NCBI GenBank assembly: GCA_021155145.1
Contig: JAJNPX010000420.1
Span: 1 to 6,828, forward strand
Direction of reading: 5' to 3'
From: Acidisarcina sp.
GTDB lineage: Bacteria; Acidobacteriota; Blastocatellia; Pyrinomonadales; Pyrinomonadaceae
Length of the DNA stretch: 6,828 nt
The stretch's first letter is position 1. Every line of letters begins with the position of its first letter. The translations under genes were made by a program, and so were the position numbers. The notes beneath the pieces are model-generated. The model worked only from the letters and a program-made list of their open reading frames with translations, had not been told where the DNA came from and did not search any database. Below are positions 1 through 6,392 of the stretch, in pieces.

Positions 1-115
1 CCTCGTAGCTCCGTTGTTCGGCCGCCGGCGGCGTTTGGGCAAATGAGACGCGGCCGCCAAACATTACGATGGCCGCCGCGGCAAAAATAAGAATTGTTCT
101 ATGGGGCTTGTTCAT
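1..115 (-). CDS. Secreted protein, 5' end only (cut by window edge)
   Basis: Only the first 38 codons are present. The protein begins MNKPHRTILIFAAAAIVMFG and shows a standard Sec signal peptide: a basic start, a hydrophobic Ala/Ile/Val core, and a probable cleavage after Ser-Phe-Ala, just before Gln-Thr-Pro-Pro. The ATG at 115-113 has a strong Shine-Dalgarno, AGGAG at 128-124, 8 nt upstream, so the start is well supported. The mature protein begins with a Pro/Ala-rich stretch, and nothing beyond it is visible from which to assign a function. The gene lies 70 nt downstream of the LolA-like gene on the same strand. No terminator hairpin lies between them, so the two are probably co-transcribed (inference). 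Confidence 0.75.
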   Translation of the reverse strand, partial: MNKPHRTILIFAAAAIVMFGGRVSFAQTPPAAEQRSYE

Positions 116-185
116 TCTCTGATCTCCTATGAAATGTTCCAAAGTGCGATTCATTCCACAGGCGAGCCCCTGAAAAGTTGCAAAA

Positions 186-1016
186 TTACGACCCGGTAGG
201 GAACATCGCCTCATCGACCCGCTGGCCGTATGTCACTGTCCCGATATTCGTTTCCTCCACGATCTTGTCGTTCTCATAGAGCACTGTGCGATACGGAACG
301 AGTGTTCCCTGAGCATAATTATAATCGTAGAACTTACGCCGGTACTTTTTCCCGTCTTCCTCATACTCGAGCATCATCACGCGATACGTCTTTGCGCTCA
401 CAAAATACCGTGTCTTTCTACCGGCCTTGTCCGTAAGATCCACGAGGTGATATTCGACGCCGAGCACCTTGTCCTTTCCCGCGAGCGCGATGGTCGATTC
501 GTTTTCCTTATACCTGAGCAACGCGTCAAGGCCGCGATAGATCTGGTTGTGAAAACTCTTCGACGCTTCCTCGGTCGGCGCGAACATCGTTTCGTTATAG
601 ATGCCAAAGGTCTTTCCTTCGTTCAGTACCAATGAGAAGCGGACCGTCGGAAATTCCTGGTCAAAACGGAGCTTCTCATTGCTTATGGTCTCGCCGCGAA
701 TCATCCACTTTTGATAATTTGCGGTCTCCATCTTTCCCTGCCCGTTAAGGACGGTGGTCTTTCCGCGTTCGATGGCGGTCTTCCTGATCTGGTTCAGAGC
801 GGCGCGTCCGCCTGACGGGCCGTACACGAACAACGACGTCTCGACCACGGCTTCCGCGGTCGGGTTGGCCAACATCTCCTTTGCGGTCTGGGGCCGTGCG
901 GTGACCGGCGCCGGTGTCGGCGACGGCGTGGGTGTCGGGTTGGCGTCCTGCGCCATCAACCCATAAAATGAGGCGAAGGCTCCGACCGCCAACAAAGCGC
1001 GGAAAAATTGAGACAC
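186..1016 (-). CDS. Exported hypothetical protein, possibly LolA-like fold
   Basis: The product is a secreted protein of 276 aa from a GTG start at 1016-1014. An in-frame ATG at 1073 would give 295 aa. GTG is preferred because GGGAG lies 10 nt upstream (1031-1027), while the ATG has no Shine-Dalgarno. From GTG the protein opens directly with a compact signal peptide (MSQFFRALLAVGAFASFYGL, likely cleaved after Met-Ala before Gln-Asp). Mature residues of about 27-37 form a Pro/Thr linker (PTPTPSPTPAP). The rest is a beta-rich domain with alternating hydrophobic strands and a C-terminal series of YFV, KTYRV, YEEDGKK, YDYNY and LVPYRTVLYE segments. That pattern resembles the LolA/outer-membrane lipoprotein-sorting-like proteins common in Acidobacteria. 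The fold is an inference from pattern; no catalytic motif is visible and the function is unknown. It is probably the promoter-proximal gene of an operon with the gene at 1-115. Confidence 0.75.
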   Translation of the reverse strand: MSQFFRALLAVGAFASFYGLMAQDANPTPTPSPTPAPVTARPQTAKEMLANPTAEAVVETSLFVYGPSGGRAALNQIRKTAIERGKTTVLNGQGKMETANYQKWMIRGETISNEKLRFDQEFPTVRFSLVLNEGKTFGIYNETMFAPTEEASKSFHNQIYRGLDALLRYKENESTIALAGKDKVLGVEYHLVDLTDKAGRKTRYFVSAKTYRVMMLEYEEDGKKYRRKFYDYNYAQGTLVPYRTVLYENDKIVEETNIGTVTYGQRVDEAMFPTGS

Positions 1017-1081
1017 TATTGAAAAACTCCCGAGGGATACCTTATTCGTCAAAACAAAGGCGGATTGTAACATAATCTGCG

Positions 1082-1109
1082 TTTATGGGCATTACCGGGC
1101 GCGTGACAA
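1082..1109 (-). promoter_or_regulatory. Candidate sigma70-type promoter for the exported-protein operon
   Basis: On the minus strand TTGTCA (1109-1104) matches the -35 consensus at 5 of 6 positions. It is followed after 16 nt by CATAAA (1087-1082), a 4 of 6 match to the -10. Transcription from here would start near 1075 and leave a leader of about 60 nt before the preferred GTG at 1016. The ATG at 1073 would then sit at the transcript's extreme 5' end, which also favours the GTG start. The -10 match is only moderate. Confidence 0.3.
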
Positions 1110-1144
1110 AAGAATTGATGAGCCCTTCTTCTCAAAGGATGCAC

Positions 1145-1168
1145 AAAACCCGTGTGATCCGGTTTTTT
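1145..1168 (+). terminator. Weak hairpin plus T-tract in the leader before trmL
   Basis: AAAACC (1145-1150) can pair with GGTTTT (1161-1166) across a 10-nt loop, and six Ts run at 1163-1168. It resembles a weak intrinsic terminator or attenuator and ends only 16 nt before the trmL ATG. The stem is mostly A-T, so stability is low. An 11-base match to this 3' part recurs upstream of typA. Confidence 0.2.
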
Positions 1169-1184
1169 CCAACTTCTAAGATCT

Positions 1185-1637
1185 ATGTTTAACGTCGTAC
1201 TTGTCGAACCCGAGATACCGCCGACTACCGGCAACATCGCACGCCTGTGCGCTGCTACCCAAACAAAGTTGCACGTTGTCGGCGTGACCGGCTTTCGCAT
1301 GGACGACCGCACATTGAGGCGTGCGGGCCTCGATTATTGGAATGAGGTCGACCTTTACCGTCACGTCGATCTCGAAGCGCTCTACGCTAGTGCTCCTGAG
1401 GGTCGATTTTTTTATCTCACCACAAAAACCCGCAAGGTCTATACCGATCAGCAATTTGCCCAGGGAGATTTTCTGGTCTTCGGGCCGGAAACTCGTGGAC
1501 TGCCCGCGTCGCTCTTAGAGACTAACGCCGACAGGTGCCTCACAGTGCCAATGTTGAATCCCAACGTTCGCAGCCTCAATCTCGCCACCACCGTCGGCAT
1601 CGTGCTCTACGAGGCGATCAGACAAACCTCGCGGTAG
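1185..1637 (+). CDS. trmL: tRNA (cytidine(34)-2'-O)-methyltransferase TrmL
   Basis: TrmL is a SPOUT-class enzyme that uses S-adenosylmethionine to methylate the 2'-OH of the wobble nucleotide (C34/U34) in certain leucine tRNAs in the cytoplasm. The 150-aa protein is close to the E. coli enzyme (157 aa) and shows the whole signature. An N-terminal VLVEPEIPPTTGNIARLCAA (residues 5-24) carries Asn17 and Arg20 of motif 1. RRAGLDYW lies at 45-52, FGPETRGLPASLL (99-111) is the trefoil-knot SAM loop, and NVRSLNLATTVGIVLYEA (127-144) is motif 3 with the conserved late Tyr142. Family members start exactly at this Met, which fixes the ATG although no clear Shine-Dalgarno precedes it. The minimal single-domain form is expected to work as a dimer (family knowledge). 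No frame damage or missing motif is seen. Confidence 0.95.
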   Translation: MFNVVLVEPEIPPTTGNIARLCAATQTKLHVVGVTGFRMDDRTLRRAGLDYWNEVDLYRHVDLEALYASAPEGRFFYLTTKTRKVYTDQQFAQGDFLVFGPETRGLPASLLETNADRCLTVPMLNPNVRSLNLATTVGIVLYEAIRQTSR

Positions 1638-1670
1638 TTAAAACGTATCCTTTCAGCCATTTAGGACATC

Positions 1671-1688
1671 AGATGCATGGCATCTTTT
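1671..1688 (+). terminator. Weak terminator candidate after trmL
   Basis: AGATGC (1671-1676) and GCATCT (1680-1685) form a 6-bp stem with a 3-nt loop, followed by TTT. The hairpin lies 34 nt past the trmL stop. Both stem and T-tract are short, so termination would be inefficient. A second small inverted repeat, GTCAC/GTGAC at 1725-1739, lies closer to the next gene and could be a leader structure. Confidence 0.3.
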
Positions 1689-1768
1689 CCGGCAAATTTC
1701 GCGTCCAATCAACGTCTGTGAACGGTCACCAAAAGTGACAAAACACTGGATCAAGGAGAGGTACCAAT

Positions 1769-2311
1769 ATGAAGATCATTCGCAATTTTATTATGATGGC
1801 ATTCGCCGTCACGCTTATTTCGGTTGTGACCGTGAATGCTCAGACAAATATTTCGTCTTTATCGCCGCTGGAAAAGAAGGTCCGGAAAGAGATTCTGACG
1901 CTGCCGTATTACGGCCTTTTCGACCACATCTCTTTCAAGGTTGACGGCGGCACGGTCACGCTTTATGGAAAGACCACTTCGCTGGGAACAATGAAGAGTG
2001 CCGAACGCGCGGTCAGCAGGATACCCGGTGTTATCGAGGTAGTGAACAATATCGACGAACTGCCTCCGTCTTCCTACGATGACCGGATCAGACGGCAGGT
2101 CGTAGGCGAATTCGTTCGTTCATCCGGATTATATCCCTATATTTCGGGCGTTAACCCTTCGGTTCGGATCATCGTGGAGAACGGCCGCATCACACTCGAA
2201 GGCTACGTGGCCAACAAAGGCACGTCGAACCTGATGTACCTATTGGCCAACCGCGTTCCCGGCACCTTCGGCGTGACCAATAACCTGATCGTGGAAAAGA
2301 ACGTAGGCTAA
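1769..2311 (+). CDS. Secreted protein with two BON domains
   Basis: The product is a 180-aa periplasmic or envelope protein. The signal peptide is residues 1-24 (basic MKIIR start, hydrophobic core, cleavage after VNA before Gln25). The first BON domain is at about 34-98, with helix LEKKVRKEI, strands SFKVDGGTVTLYGKT, and the typical RIPGVIEVVNNI turn-strand. The second is at about 103-177, with DDRIRRQVVGEF, RIIVENGRITLEGYV and RVPGTFGVTNNLIV. Each has the conserved Gly-x-(V/I)-T-L-x-G strand pair and a helix-to-strand PG.(V/F) step. BON domains are known to bind phospholipids or membranes, and tandem forms include OsmY-like proteins, so an envelope role is likely. The exact function is unknown. 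AAGGAGAG (1753-1760) is a strong ribosome binding site ahead of the ATG. A strong intrinsic terminator follows 26 nt after the stop, so transcription probably ends here. Confidence 0.88.
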   Translation: MKIIRNFIMMAFAVTLISVVTVNAQTNISSLSPLEKKVRKEILTLPYYGLFDHISFKVDGGTVTLYGKTTSLGTMKSAERAVSRIPGVIEVVNNIDELPPSSYDDRIRRQVVGEFVRSSGLYPYISGVNPSVRIIVENGRITLEGYVANKGTSNLMYLLANRVPGTFGVTNNLIVEKNVG

Positions 2312-2337
2312 GCCTATCCACAACTGATGATGACGCG

Positions 2338-2367
2338 ACGGCCCGACAGCGATGTTGGGCCGTTTTT
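2338..2367 (+). terminator. Strong intrinsic terminator after the BON gene
   Basis: An 11-bp stem pairs ACGGCCCGACA (2338-2348) with TGTTGGGCCGT (2353-2363), with one G-U wobble. It is closed by a GCGA tetraloop of the GNRA class and followed directly by a run of five Ts (2363-2367). It lies 26 nt past the BON stop. This is a complete Rho-independent terminator and insulates typA from upstream transcription. Confidence 0.92.
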
Positions 2368-2442
2368 ACGTTATGCGGAAGATCCGCCCCGTCGTCCTGC
2401 CGAAAACAGATCGGACGTAGCCATCCGTCACACATTCCATCG

Positions 2443-2485
2443 AAACCGGCGTGTACCCCAGCCGAATAAACAGTTCCGGTTTTTT
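2443..2485 (+). promoter_or_regulatory. Possible leader hairpin and -10 element upstream of typA
   Basis: AAACCGG (2443-2449) is complementary to CCGGTTT (2476-2482) across a 26-nt loop, and six Ts run at 2480-2485. A TATATT box (2510-2515) follows, 30 nt before the typA ATG, and could be a -10 element, but no good -35 sits at the right spacing. The hairpin would end just upstream of any start there, so it would act on an upstream transcript, or be single-stranded and irrelevant. Confidence 0.2.
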
Positions 2486-2544
2486 GCGTTTCAAGCCGCA
2501 ATAAAGCATTATATTCGTTTGCCCTGAGGGACGGAATCGTAACT

Positions 2545-4356
2545 ATGCTGACTGCGGAAAAAATAAGGAACATCGCCATCATCGCTCACGTCGACCACGG
2601 AAAGACCACGCTGGTCGATGCCATGCTTGCACAATCGGGGACCCACCGCGAAAACGAAGCGGTCGTTGACCGTGTGATGGACTCGATGGACCTGGAGCGC
2701 GAGCGCGGCATAACGATCATGGCGAAGAACACGTCCGTCCGTTATGGCGATTACAAGGTAAATATCCTCGACACACCCGGCCACGCTGACTTCGGCGGCG
2801 AGGTCGAACGGGTTCTGAAGATGGTCGACGGCATCGTGCTCCTGGTCGATGCGGCCGAGGGCTGCCTTCCGCAGACGCGCTTTGTGCTTCGAAAGGCACT
2901 TGAATTGAAATTGCCGGCCATCGCCCTGGTCAACAAGATCGACCGCCAGGATGCACGGCCCGAAGAGGTGGTGAACGAGATCTATGACCTTTTCATAGAC
3001 CTCGGCGCCAACGACCAGCAGATCGAATTTCCGATACTCTATTCGATCTCGCGCGACGGCATCGCAAAGAAAGACCTTGCCGACGAGGGTAAGAACCTCA
3101 AGCCGCTGTTCGATCAGATAATCGAGACGATACCCGCTCCCCACGCCCTTCGCGACGACAGCCTGCAGCTACTGGTCGCGAACATCGACTACAACCCCTT
3201 CGTCGGGCGCCTCGCCATTGGCCGGATATTTTCCGGCGATATTGCAAAGAATCAGGAGGTCGCCGTTTCCAAACGAGATGGCACTCTCGTAAAGACGCGG
3301 GTCAAAGAGTTATTCATATTCGAGGGCCTCGAGCGAACTAACGTAGAAAATGCCGGAACGGGAGAGATCGTCGCGCTCGCCGGGTTTGACGATGTCGAGA
3401 TCGGCGAGACCATCACGCTCCCCGACAATCCCAAACCGCTTCCGGTGATCAACGTCGATGAGCCTACCATTTCGATGATCTTCGGTGTGAATACCTCGCC
3501 GTTCTCCGGCATCGACGGCAAATTCGTCACCTCGCGCCAGATCAAGGAACGCCTCGACCGCGAACTGCTCGGCAATGTCGCGCTCAGAGTCGAACAGACC
3601 GCGGCGGCGGAGCAATTCAAAGTATCGGGCCGCGGCGAGCTGCAACTGGCAATTCTGATCGAGATGATGCGGCGCGAGGGCTATGAGCTCCAGGTCTCAA
3701 AACCCGAGGTCATCACCCGCAAAGACGAAAAGACCGGCGACCTGCTCGAGCCGATCGAACAGGTCGTGATCGACGTGCCCGACGAATTTATCGGCGTCGT
3801 GACCGAGGCGATGGGCCGCCGTAAGGGCCAAATGACGAAGATGGTCAATAACGGCTCGGGGCGCGTCCGGCTCGAATTCGAAGTTCCCTCGCGCGGCCTG
3901 ATCGGATTCCGAGGCGAGTTTTTGACCGAGACGAAAGGCACCGGCCTGCTAAACACGCTATTCCTTCGATTCGACAAATGGCAGGGCGAGATGAAATCGC
4001 GCTCGACCGGTTCGCTCGTGGCCGACCGAATGGGCGAATCGACGACGTATTCGCTCTTCAATCTGCAGGAACGCGGCACGCTATTCATCAAACCGCAGGT
4101 AAAGGTCTATGAAGGAATGATCGTCGGTGAGAATGCCCGCGAAGTCGATCTCGACGTCAACGCGATCAAGGAAAAGAAGCTCTCCAATATGCGGACCACC
4201 TCCGCCGACGAAGCCATGCGCCTCGTCCCCGTCCGCGAGATGTCGCTCGAACGCGCCCTCGAATTCATCGCCGACGACGAACTCATCGAGGTCACCCCCA
4301 AAGCAATCCGCCTCCGCAAACGCGTCCTAAGAGCCAACGAACGGCCGAAGAAGTAG
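2545..4356 (+). CDS. typA: Translational GTPase TypA/BipA
   Basis: TypA (BipA) is a ribosome-binding GTPase of the EF-G/LepA superfamily, linked to 50S subunit assembly and to growth under stress or cold. The 603 aa match the usual length (about 607 in E. coli) with no break. The G domain shows AHVDHGKTT (14-22, P-loop), ERERGITI (51-58, switch I), [10 protein letters not shown] (76-85, switch II), NKID (130-133), and a G5 region at YSISRDGIA (166-174). That last reads Ser-Ile-Ser where Ser-Ala-x is usual, a mild variation. An EF-Tu-like beta-barrel follows, then an EF-G domain III-like segment with [19 protein letters not shown] near 361-379. A domain V-like segment has [14 protein letters not shown] and [11 protein letters not shown]. 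The TypA-specific C-terminal domain begins near [10 protein letters not shown] (489) and ends in RLRKRVL. Upstream GAGGGACGGA offers only a loose ribosome binding site. The ATG agrees with family starts. No clear terminator follows. Confidence 0.97.
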   Translation: MLTAEKIRNIAIIAHVDHGKTTLVDAMLAQSGTHRENEAVVDRVMDSMDLERERGITIMAKNTSVRYGDYKVNILDTPGHADFGGEVERVLKMVDGIVLLVDAAEGCLPQTRFVLRKALELKLPAIALVNKIDRQDARPEEVVNEIYDLFIDLGANDQQIEFPILYSISRDGIAKKDLADEGKNLKPLFDQIIETIPAPHALRDDSLQLLVANIDYNPFVGRLAIGRIFSGDIAKNQEVAVSKRDGTLVKTRVKELFIFEGLERTNVENAGTGEIVALAGFDDVEIGETITLPDNPKPLPVINVDEPTISMIFGVNTSPFSGIDGKFVTSRQIKERLDRELLGNVALRVEQTAAAEQFKVSGRGELQLAILIEMMRREGYELQVSKPEVITRKDEKTGDLLEPIEQVVIDVPDEFIGVVTEAMGRRKGQMTKMVNNGSGRVRLEFEVPSRGLIGFRGEFLTETKGTGLLNTLFLRFDKWQGEMKSRSTGSLVADRMGESTTYSLFNLQERGTLFIKPQVKVYEGMIVGENAREVDLDVNAIKEKKLSNMRTTSADEAMRLVPVREMSLERALEFIADDELIEVTPKAIRLRKRVLRANERPKK

Positions 4357-4360
4357 CAGC

Positions 4361-4480
4361 TTAGAATCTTTCGTAAAGCCTGTCCCATATCCGCCGAGCT
4401 TTGGAGCGGTCGGCAGCGGCAAGGTAGAGATCTTCCTCTGTCACGACGGCCAGGGACGGCATCACGAACAGCGTTTGCAA
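4361..4480 (-). pseudogene. Possible 3' remnant of an unidentified gene
   Basis: Reading the minus strand from about 4480 to the TAA at 4363-4361 gives an uninterrupted peptide of roughly 40 residues. It includes MPSLAVVTEEDLYLAAADRS followed by an Arg/Lys/Trp/Tyr-rich amphipathic helix ending DRLYERF. It looks like a natural protein C-terminus: a mixed helix, sensible third-position choices and a proper stop. An ATG at 4462-4460 would give a 33-aa ORF without a ribosome binding site. Upstream the frame enters the palindrome and then a stop (TGA) in the heptamer repeats. The simplest reading is the tail of a gene whose 5' part was lost. It ends 5 bp from the typA stop, convergent with typA. 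I cannot name the family, and it may be chance coding. Confidence 0.3.
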
Positions 4481-4481
4481 C

Positions 4482-4502
4482 TCCCTCCTTACGAAGGAGG
4501 GA
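4482..4502. repeat. Perfect 9-bp palindrome with 3-nt loop (intergenic repeat candidate)
   Basis: TCCCTCCTT (4482-4490) and AAGGAGGGA (4494-4502) pair perfectly around the loop ACG. The element continues into a G-rich tail, and the left end AACTCCC (4479-4485) partly mirrors GGGGAGGTT (4524-4532). The whole 4479-4532 segment may therefore be one structured unit of about 54 bp. Short CTCCTT/AAGGAG intergenic repeats are common in bacterial genomes, but copy number cannot be judged from this window. No T-tract follows, so it is not a convincing terminator for typA. Confidence 0.6.
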
Positions 4503-4540
4503 TGGCAGCCGCTCTGGGCCGACGGGGAGGTTCTCCTCGG

Positions 4541-4582
4541 TCACTTTTCACTGTTCACTATTCACTATTCACTGTTCACTAG
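4541..4582. repeat. Heptanucleotide tandem repeat, six units
   Basis: Six head-to-tail 7-bp units begin at 4541, 4548, 4555, 4562, 4569 and 4576. Each starts TCACT and ends with a variable pair: TT, GT, AT, AT, GT, AG. The array is directly visible and in perfect 7-bp register. It resembles the short tandemly repeated repetitive (STRR) heptamers known from cyanobacteria and others, and such arrays usually vary in copy number between strains by slippage. It lies in non-coding DNA between typA and the next gene. On the minus strand it supplies stops in two nearby remnant reading frames. Confidence 0.85.
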
Positions 4583-4718
4583 TAAGTCCGCCACCCCGAC
4601 GGCCACGCCTTCCGCATCAGCAAAGGCATCGATTGCGAGGGGGCCTTAGGGTCGATGGTATTCTTCCTGCTTTTGCACGACCAAGCAACGGTTAACGACT
4701 TCAAACAATCTATGAAGT
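4583..4718. other. Non-coding stretch before the next gene
   Basis: No gene, promoter or terminator can be supported here. On the minus strand a 27-codon open stretch (4645 down to a TAG at 4567-4565) reads as a plausible peptide containing IDAFADAEGVAVGVADLL. It is bounded upstream by a TAA at 4648-4646 and has no start codon. It may be another gene-end fragment or chance. Together with 4357-4540 this makes a 362-bp gap without an intact gene. Confidence 0.3.
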
Positions 4719-5750
4719 ATGAGTCTGACAAAAATCGTAGCCTTAGTTCTATTTGTACTCACCCTCGCCTCCAGCGCGTTTGCAACCGCACAAGCTCCTG
4801 ACGTACTTATCTACAAGGGCGAAAAGAAGCACTTGTTAAGCAACCCTCTCGAGGACTTTTACGAAATGGGTAATCGTAAGCGTCCCAAGTTTATGGTCGA
4901 GCCATTCACCATTAGTTCGGGAAACTGGCGGGGATATGTTGCAACCTGGGAAATAGAGAATGACAGACTTTACCTGCGTGAAGTTAAAGCATGGCTTTGT
5001 CCGGGACCAAACGAGGCAAGCTGTAAAAAAGTCACTCTTGAGGGAATATTCCCCGGGAAAGTCCGTGACGGGCGCGTGAGCGCGGAGTGGTTTACTGGTA
5101 AGCTGCGAATCCCCGATGGCGAGCAGCTTCGTTATGTACACGCAGGCTACGCTTCAATCTACGAGCGAGACATCATTTTTGATGTTACAAAAGGAACAGT
5201 CGGACCTCCACAAATTAACGACAATACAAAAGGGCCAATCCCATCCGAACTTGAGTTGATGAAAGCAGAGCTCGCGAAACTGAAAGCTAAGACTGAGCCA
5301 GAGAAAAAGACGGCGACAGGCACGAATGTACGTGCGATCAACATCGTTCCCGGCGAAGGAGTATTTAAGTTCGGAACCCCACGAGAACGGCTTGAGGAGG
5401 TTATTGGGAAGGGGGTGCTGAAAAGTAAGTACGCCGAGGTCTACTTTGTAGACTATCCGGATCAAGGGATTCAAGCGTCATTCGACAACAAAACGAACAC
5501 TGTACATGTCATCTTCCTTTACAACAATGCTAATAGGTACGAAGCGTTTTCGACACCAATGATCAGAACAAACAAGGGGATAGGCTGGACCGCATCTGAG
5601 GACGATGTTCTCCGAGTCTATGGGGCGCCCGTGAAAGACTACAGCGATGAGTCACAATCCTGGCGGCGTATTGAGTATCCGGGAATTGACTTTATGTTCG
5701 AGGGCGGACGGCTGGTGAGAATTGGGATTCTTGGACCAGATGGAAATTAG
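4719..5750 (+). CDS. Secreted two-domain hypothetical protein
   Basis: The 343-aa product has a Sec signal peptide at residues 1-26 (hydrophobic core IVALVLFVLTLASSAF, cleavage after AQA). The N-terminal domain, about 27-161, has a recognisable but unnamed pattern: SNPLEDFYE at 41-49, SGNWRGYVATWEI at 67-79, KLRIPDG at 128-134 and YVHAGYASIYERDI at 139-152. Cys94 and Cys102 could form a disulfide. A charged Lys/Glu/Ala linker with coiled-coil character (about 176-200) follows. The C-terminal domain, 206-343, consists of two similar halves (see findings). I know such proteins only as hypotheticals, so function is unassigned and a periplasmic or surface location is inferred. The ATG has no clear Shine-Dalgarno. 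An overlapping ATG 7 nt upstream is out of frame. Codon use is visibly more AT-rich than typA, so the gene may have a different history. Confidence 0.85.
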   Translation: MSLTKIVALVLFVLTLASSAFATAQAPDVLIYKGEKKHLLSNPLEDFYEMGNRKRPKFMVEPFTISSGNWRGYVATWEIENDRLYLREVKAWLCPGPNEASCKKVTLEGIFPGKVRDGRVSAEWFTGKLRIPDGEQLRYVHAGYASIYERDIIFDVTKGTVGPPQINDNTKGPIPSELELMKAELAKLKAKTEPEKKTATGTNVRAINIVPGEGVFKFGTPRERLEEVIGKGVLKSKYAEVYFVDYPDQGIQASFDNKTNTVHVIFLYNNANRYEAFSTPMIRTNKGIGWTASEDDVLRVYGAPVKDYSDESQSWRRIEYPGIDFMFEGGRLVRIGILGPDGN

Positions 5751-5774
5751 ATTTCGGCAGCTTGCTGCAATGGT

Positions 5775-5838
5775 GAGCGGAAGGGCTCTGCCCTTCCGGA
5801 AGCCTGCCCACTATAATTTAGGAGGCTGTGCCTCCCGC
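5775..5838. repeat. Left bipartite palindromic unit (REP/BIME-like)
   Basis: Two perfect hairpins lie 22 bp apart. Hairpin A has arms CGGAAGGGC (5778-5786) and GCCCTTCCG (5790-5798) with loop TCT. Hairpin B has arms GGAGGC (5821-5826) and GCCTCC (5830-5835) with loop TGT. GCGG marks each outer foot: 5777-5780 on the plus strand and 5838-5835 on the minus strand. The two halves are therefore convergent, like paired REPs in a BIME. The unit sits between the convergent stops of the 4719-5750 gene and the RAYT, so it may also limit read-through. A smaller palindrome, GCAGC/GCTGC at 5757-5768, lies just outside. Confidence 0.75.
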
Positions 5839-6383
5839 CTATTTTGAATACCAGCGGATCTGTTTGATGTCCATCTCGAGCGGTTCGTCGTCGAGCAGCG
5901 GCTTGCGGAGCCAGTATCTGGCACTTGAATATTTGTAGTCCTCAGGTCGTTCGGCCAAACCCTCATCCACCGGATTATTGTGAATGTAGTTCACTTTCTG
6001 CATGAACATTGATTCGCTGGTGAGCAGAAATTTATCGGAATGGTGTTCCCAAAGCGAGTATTTATAGTTGCCGGCTTTCTCTTCAAGCTGAAGTTTACGC
6101 AGCGATTCTTCCGGCCCATTCTCTTTCAAATGGTCAACCAATCGCCGAGCCGAAATGCCGTTCAGGTAACGAAGCGTTTCGGATATTTTCCGTTTACCGT
6201 CGGTGATGACATGTATGTGTTCCAACATTATCACGGGCGAAGATGAGAACTGGTGTCTCCCGCGAGCCTCGTTGTAGGCCTCGGTTGCTAGCTTTTTGAA
6301 AAGGTCCCGCTGAAAGATCGAGAGTCGATTGTGAGTTACGGAAGTAAGCCAGTAAGCGGGATGTCGCGAGAATCCTTGAACAT
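5839..6383 (-). pseudogene. REP-associated tyrosine transposase (RAYT), frameshifted
   Basis: RAYTs are Y1-type HUH single-strand endonucleases related to IS200/IS605 TnpA that act on REP hairpins. The conserved body reads from 6357 to the TAG at 5841-5839: AYWLTSVTHNRLSIFQRDLF, then MLEHIHVITD carrying the HUH pair (His56 and His58 of the restored protein). Further on are SLWEHHSDKF and VNYIHNNPVDEGLA with the likely catalytic Tyr133, then YKYSSARYWL. The natural N-terminus MFKDSRDIP starts at an ATG at 6383-6381 but is in another frame. It joins the body only by a one-base backward shift at about 6358-6360, that is, one base is missing near a GGG run. The body frame has no ATG, GTG or TTG before an upstream TAA (6432-6430 region). 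A GTG at 6234 is open but would discard about 50 residues of the fold. Restored length is about 181 aa, normal for the family. Either a real inactivation or a sequencing error. Confidence 0.85.
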
Positions 6384-6392
6384 TAGGCAGAG

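Noticed and set aside
230..966. Plus-strand frames antisense to the 186-1016 gene
   Set aside because: They are shadow frames with no ribosome binding sites and biased composition. The minus-strand gene has a signal peptide and coherent protein sequence.
2304..2316. Palindrome TAGGCT/AGCCTA over the BON stop codon
   Set aside because: The arms are separated by one base, so no hairpin can form, and the length is within chance expectation.
2366..2509. 47-codon minus-strand ORF between the BON gene and typA
   Set aside because: It reads smoothly (contains [13 protein letters not shown]) but has no ribosome binding site and no recognised family. It also overlaps the typA leader and ends in the terminator T-tract. 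It is too short to separate from chance.
4107..4544. 145-codon minus-strand frame antisense to the typA 3' end
   Set aside because: Most of it is the antisense shadow of typA, with Arg/Ser-rich composition. The downstream part is out of frame with the more protein-like remnant.
4541..4582. CRISPR-like array
   Set aside because: The 7-bp units are contiguous with no spacers, so this is a simple tandem repeat.
5757..5835. Hairpins after the 4719-5750 gene as an intrinsic terminator
   Set aside because: The stems are strong but none is followed by a T-tract on the plus strand. The paired arrangement and the matching unit beyond the RAYT point to REP-like elements, although some effect on read-through is possible.
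5839..6234. GTG at 6234 as the true RAYT start (131 aa)
   Set aside because: Protein-like RAYT sequence continues for about 50 residues upstream in the same frame. Starting here would remove the first part of the Y1 fold and leave the HUH pair at the extreme N-terminus.
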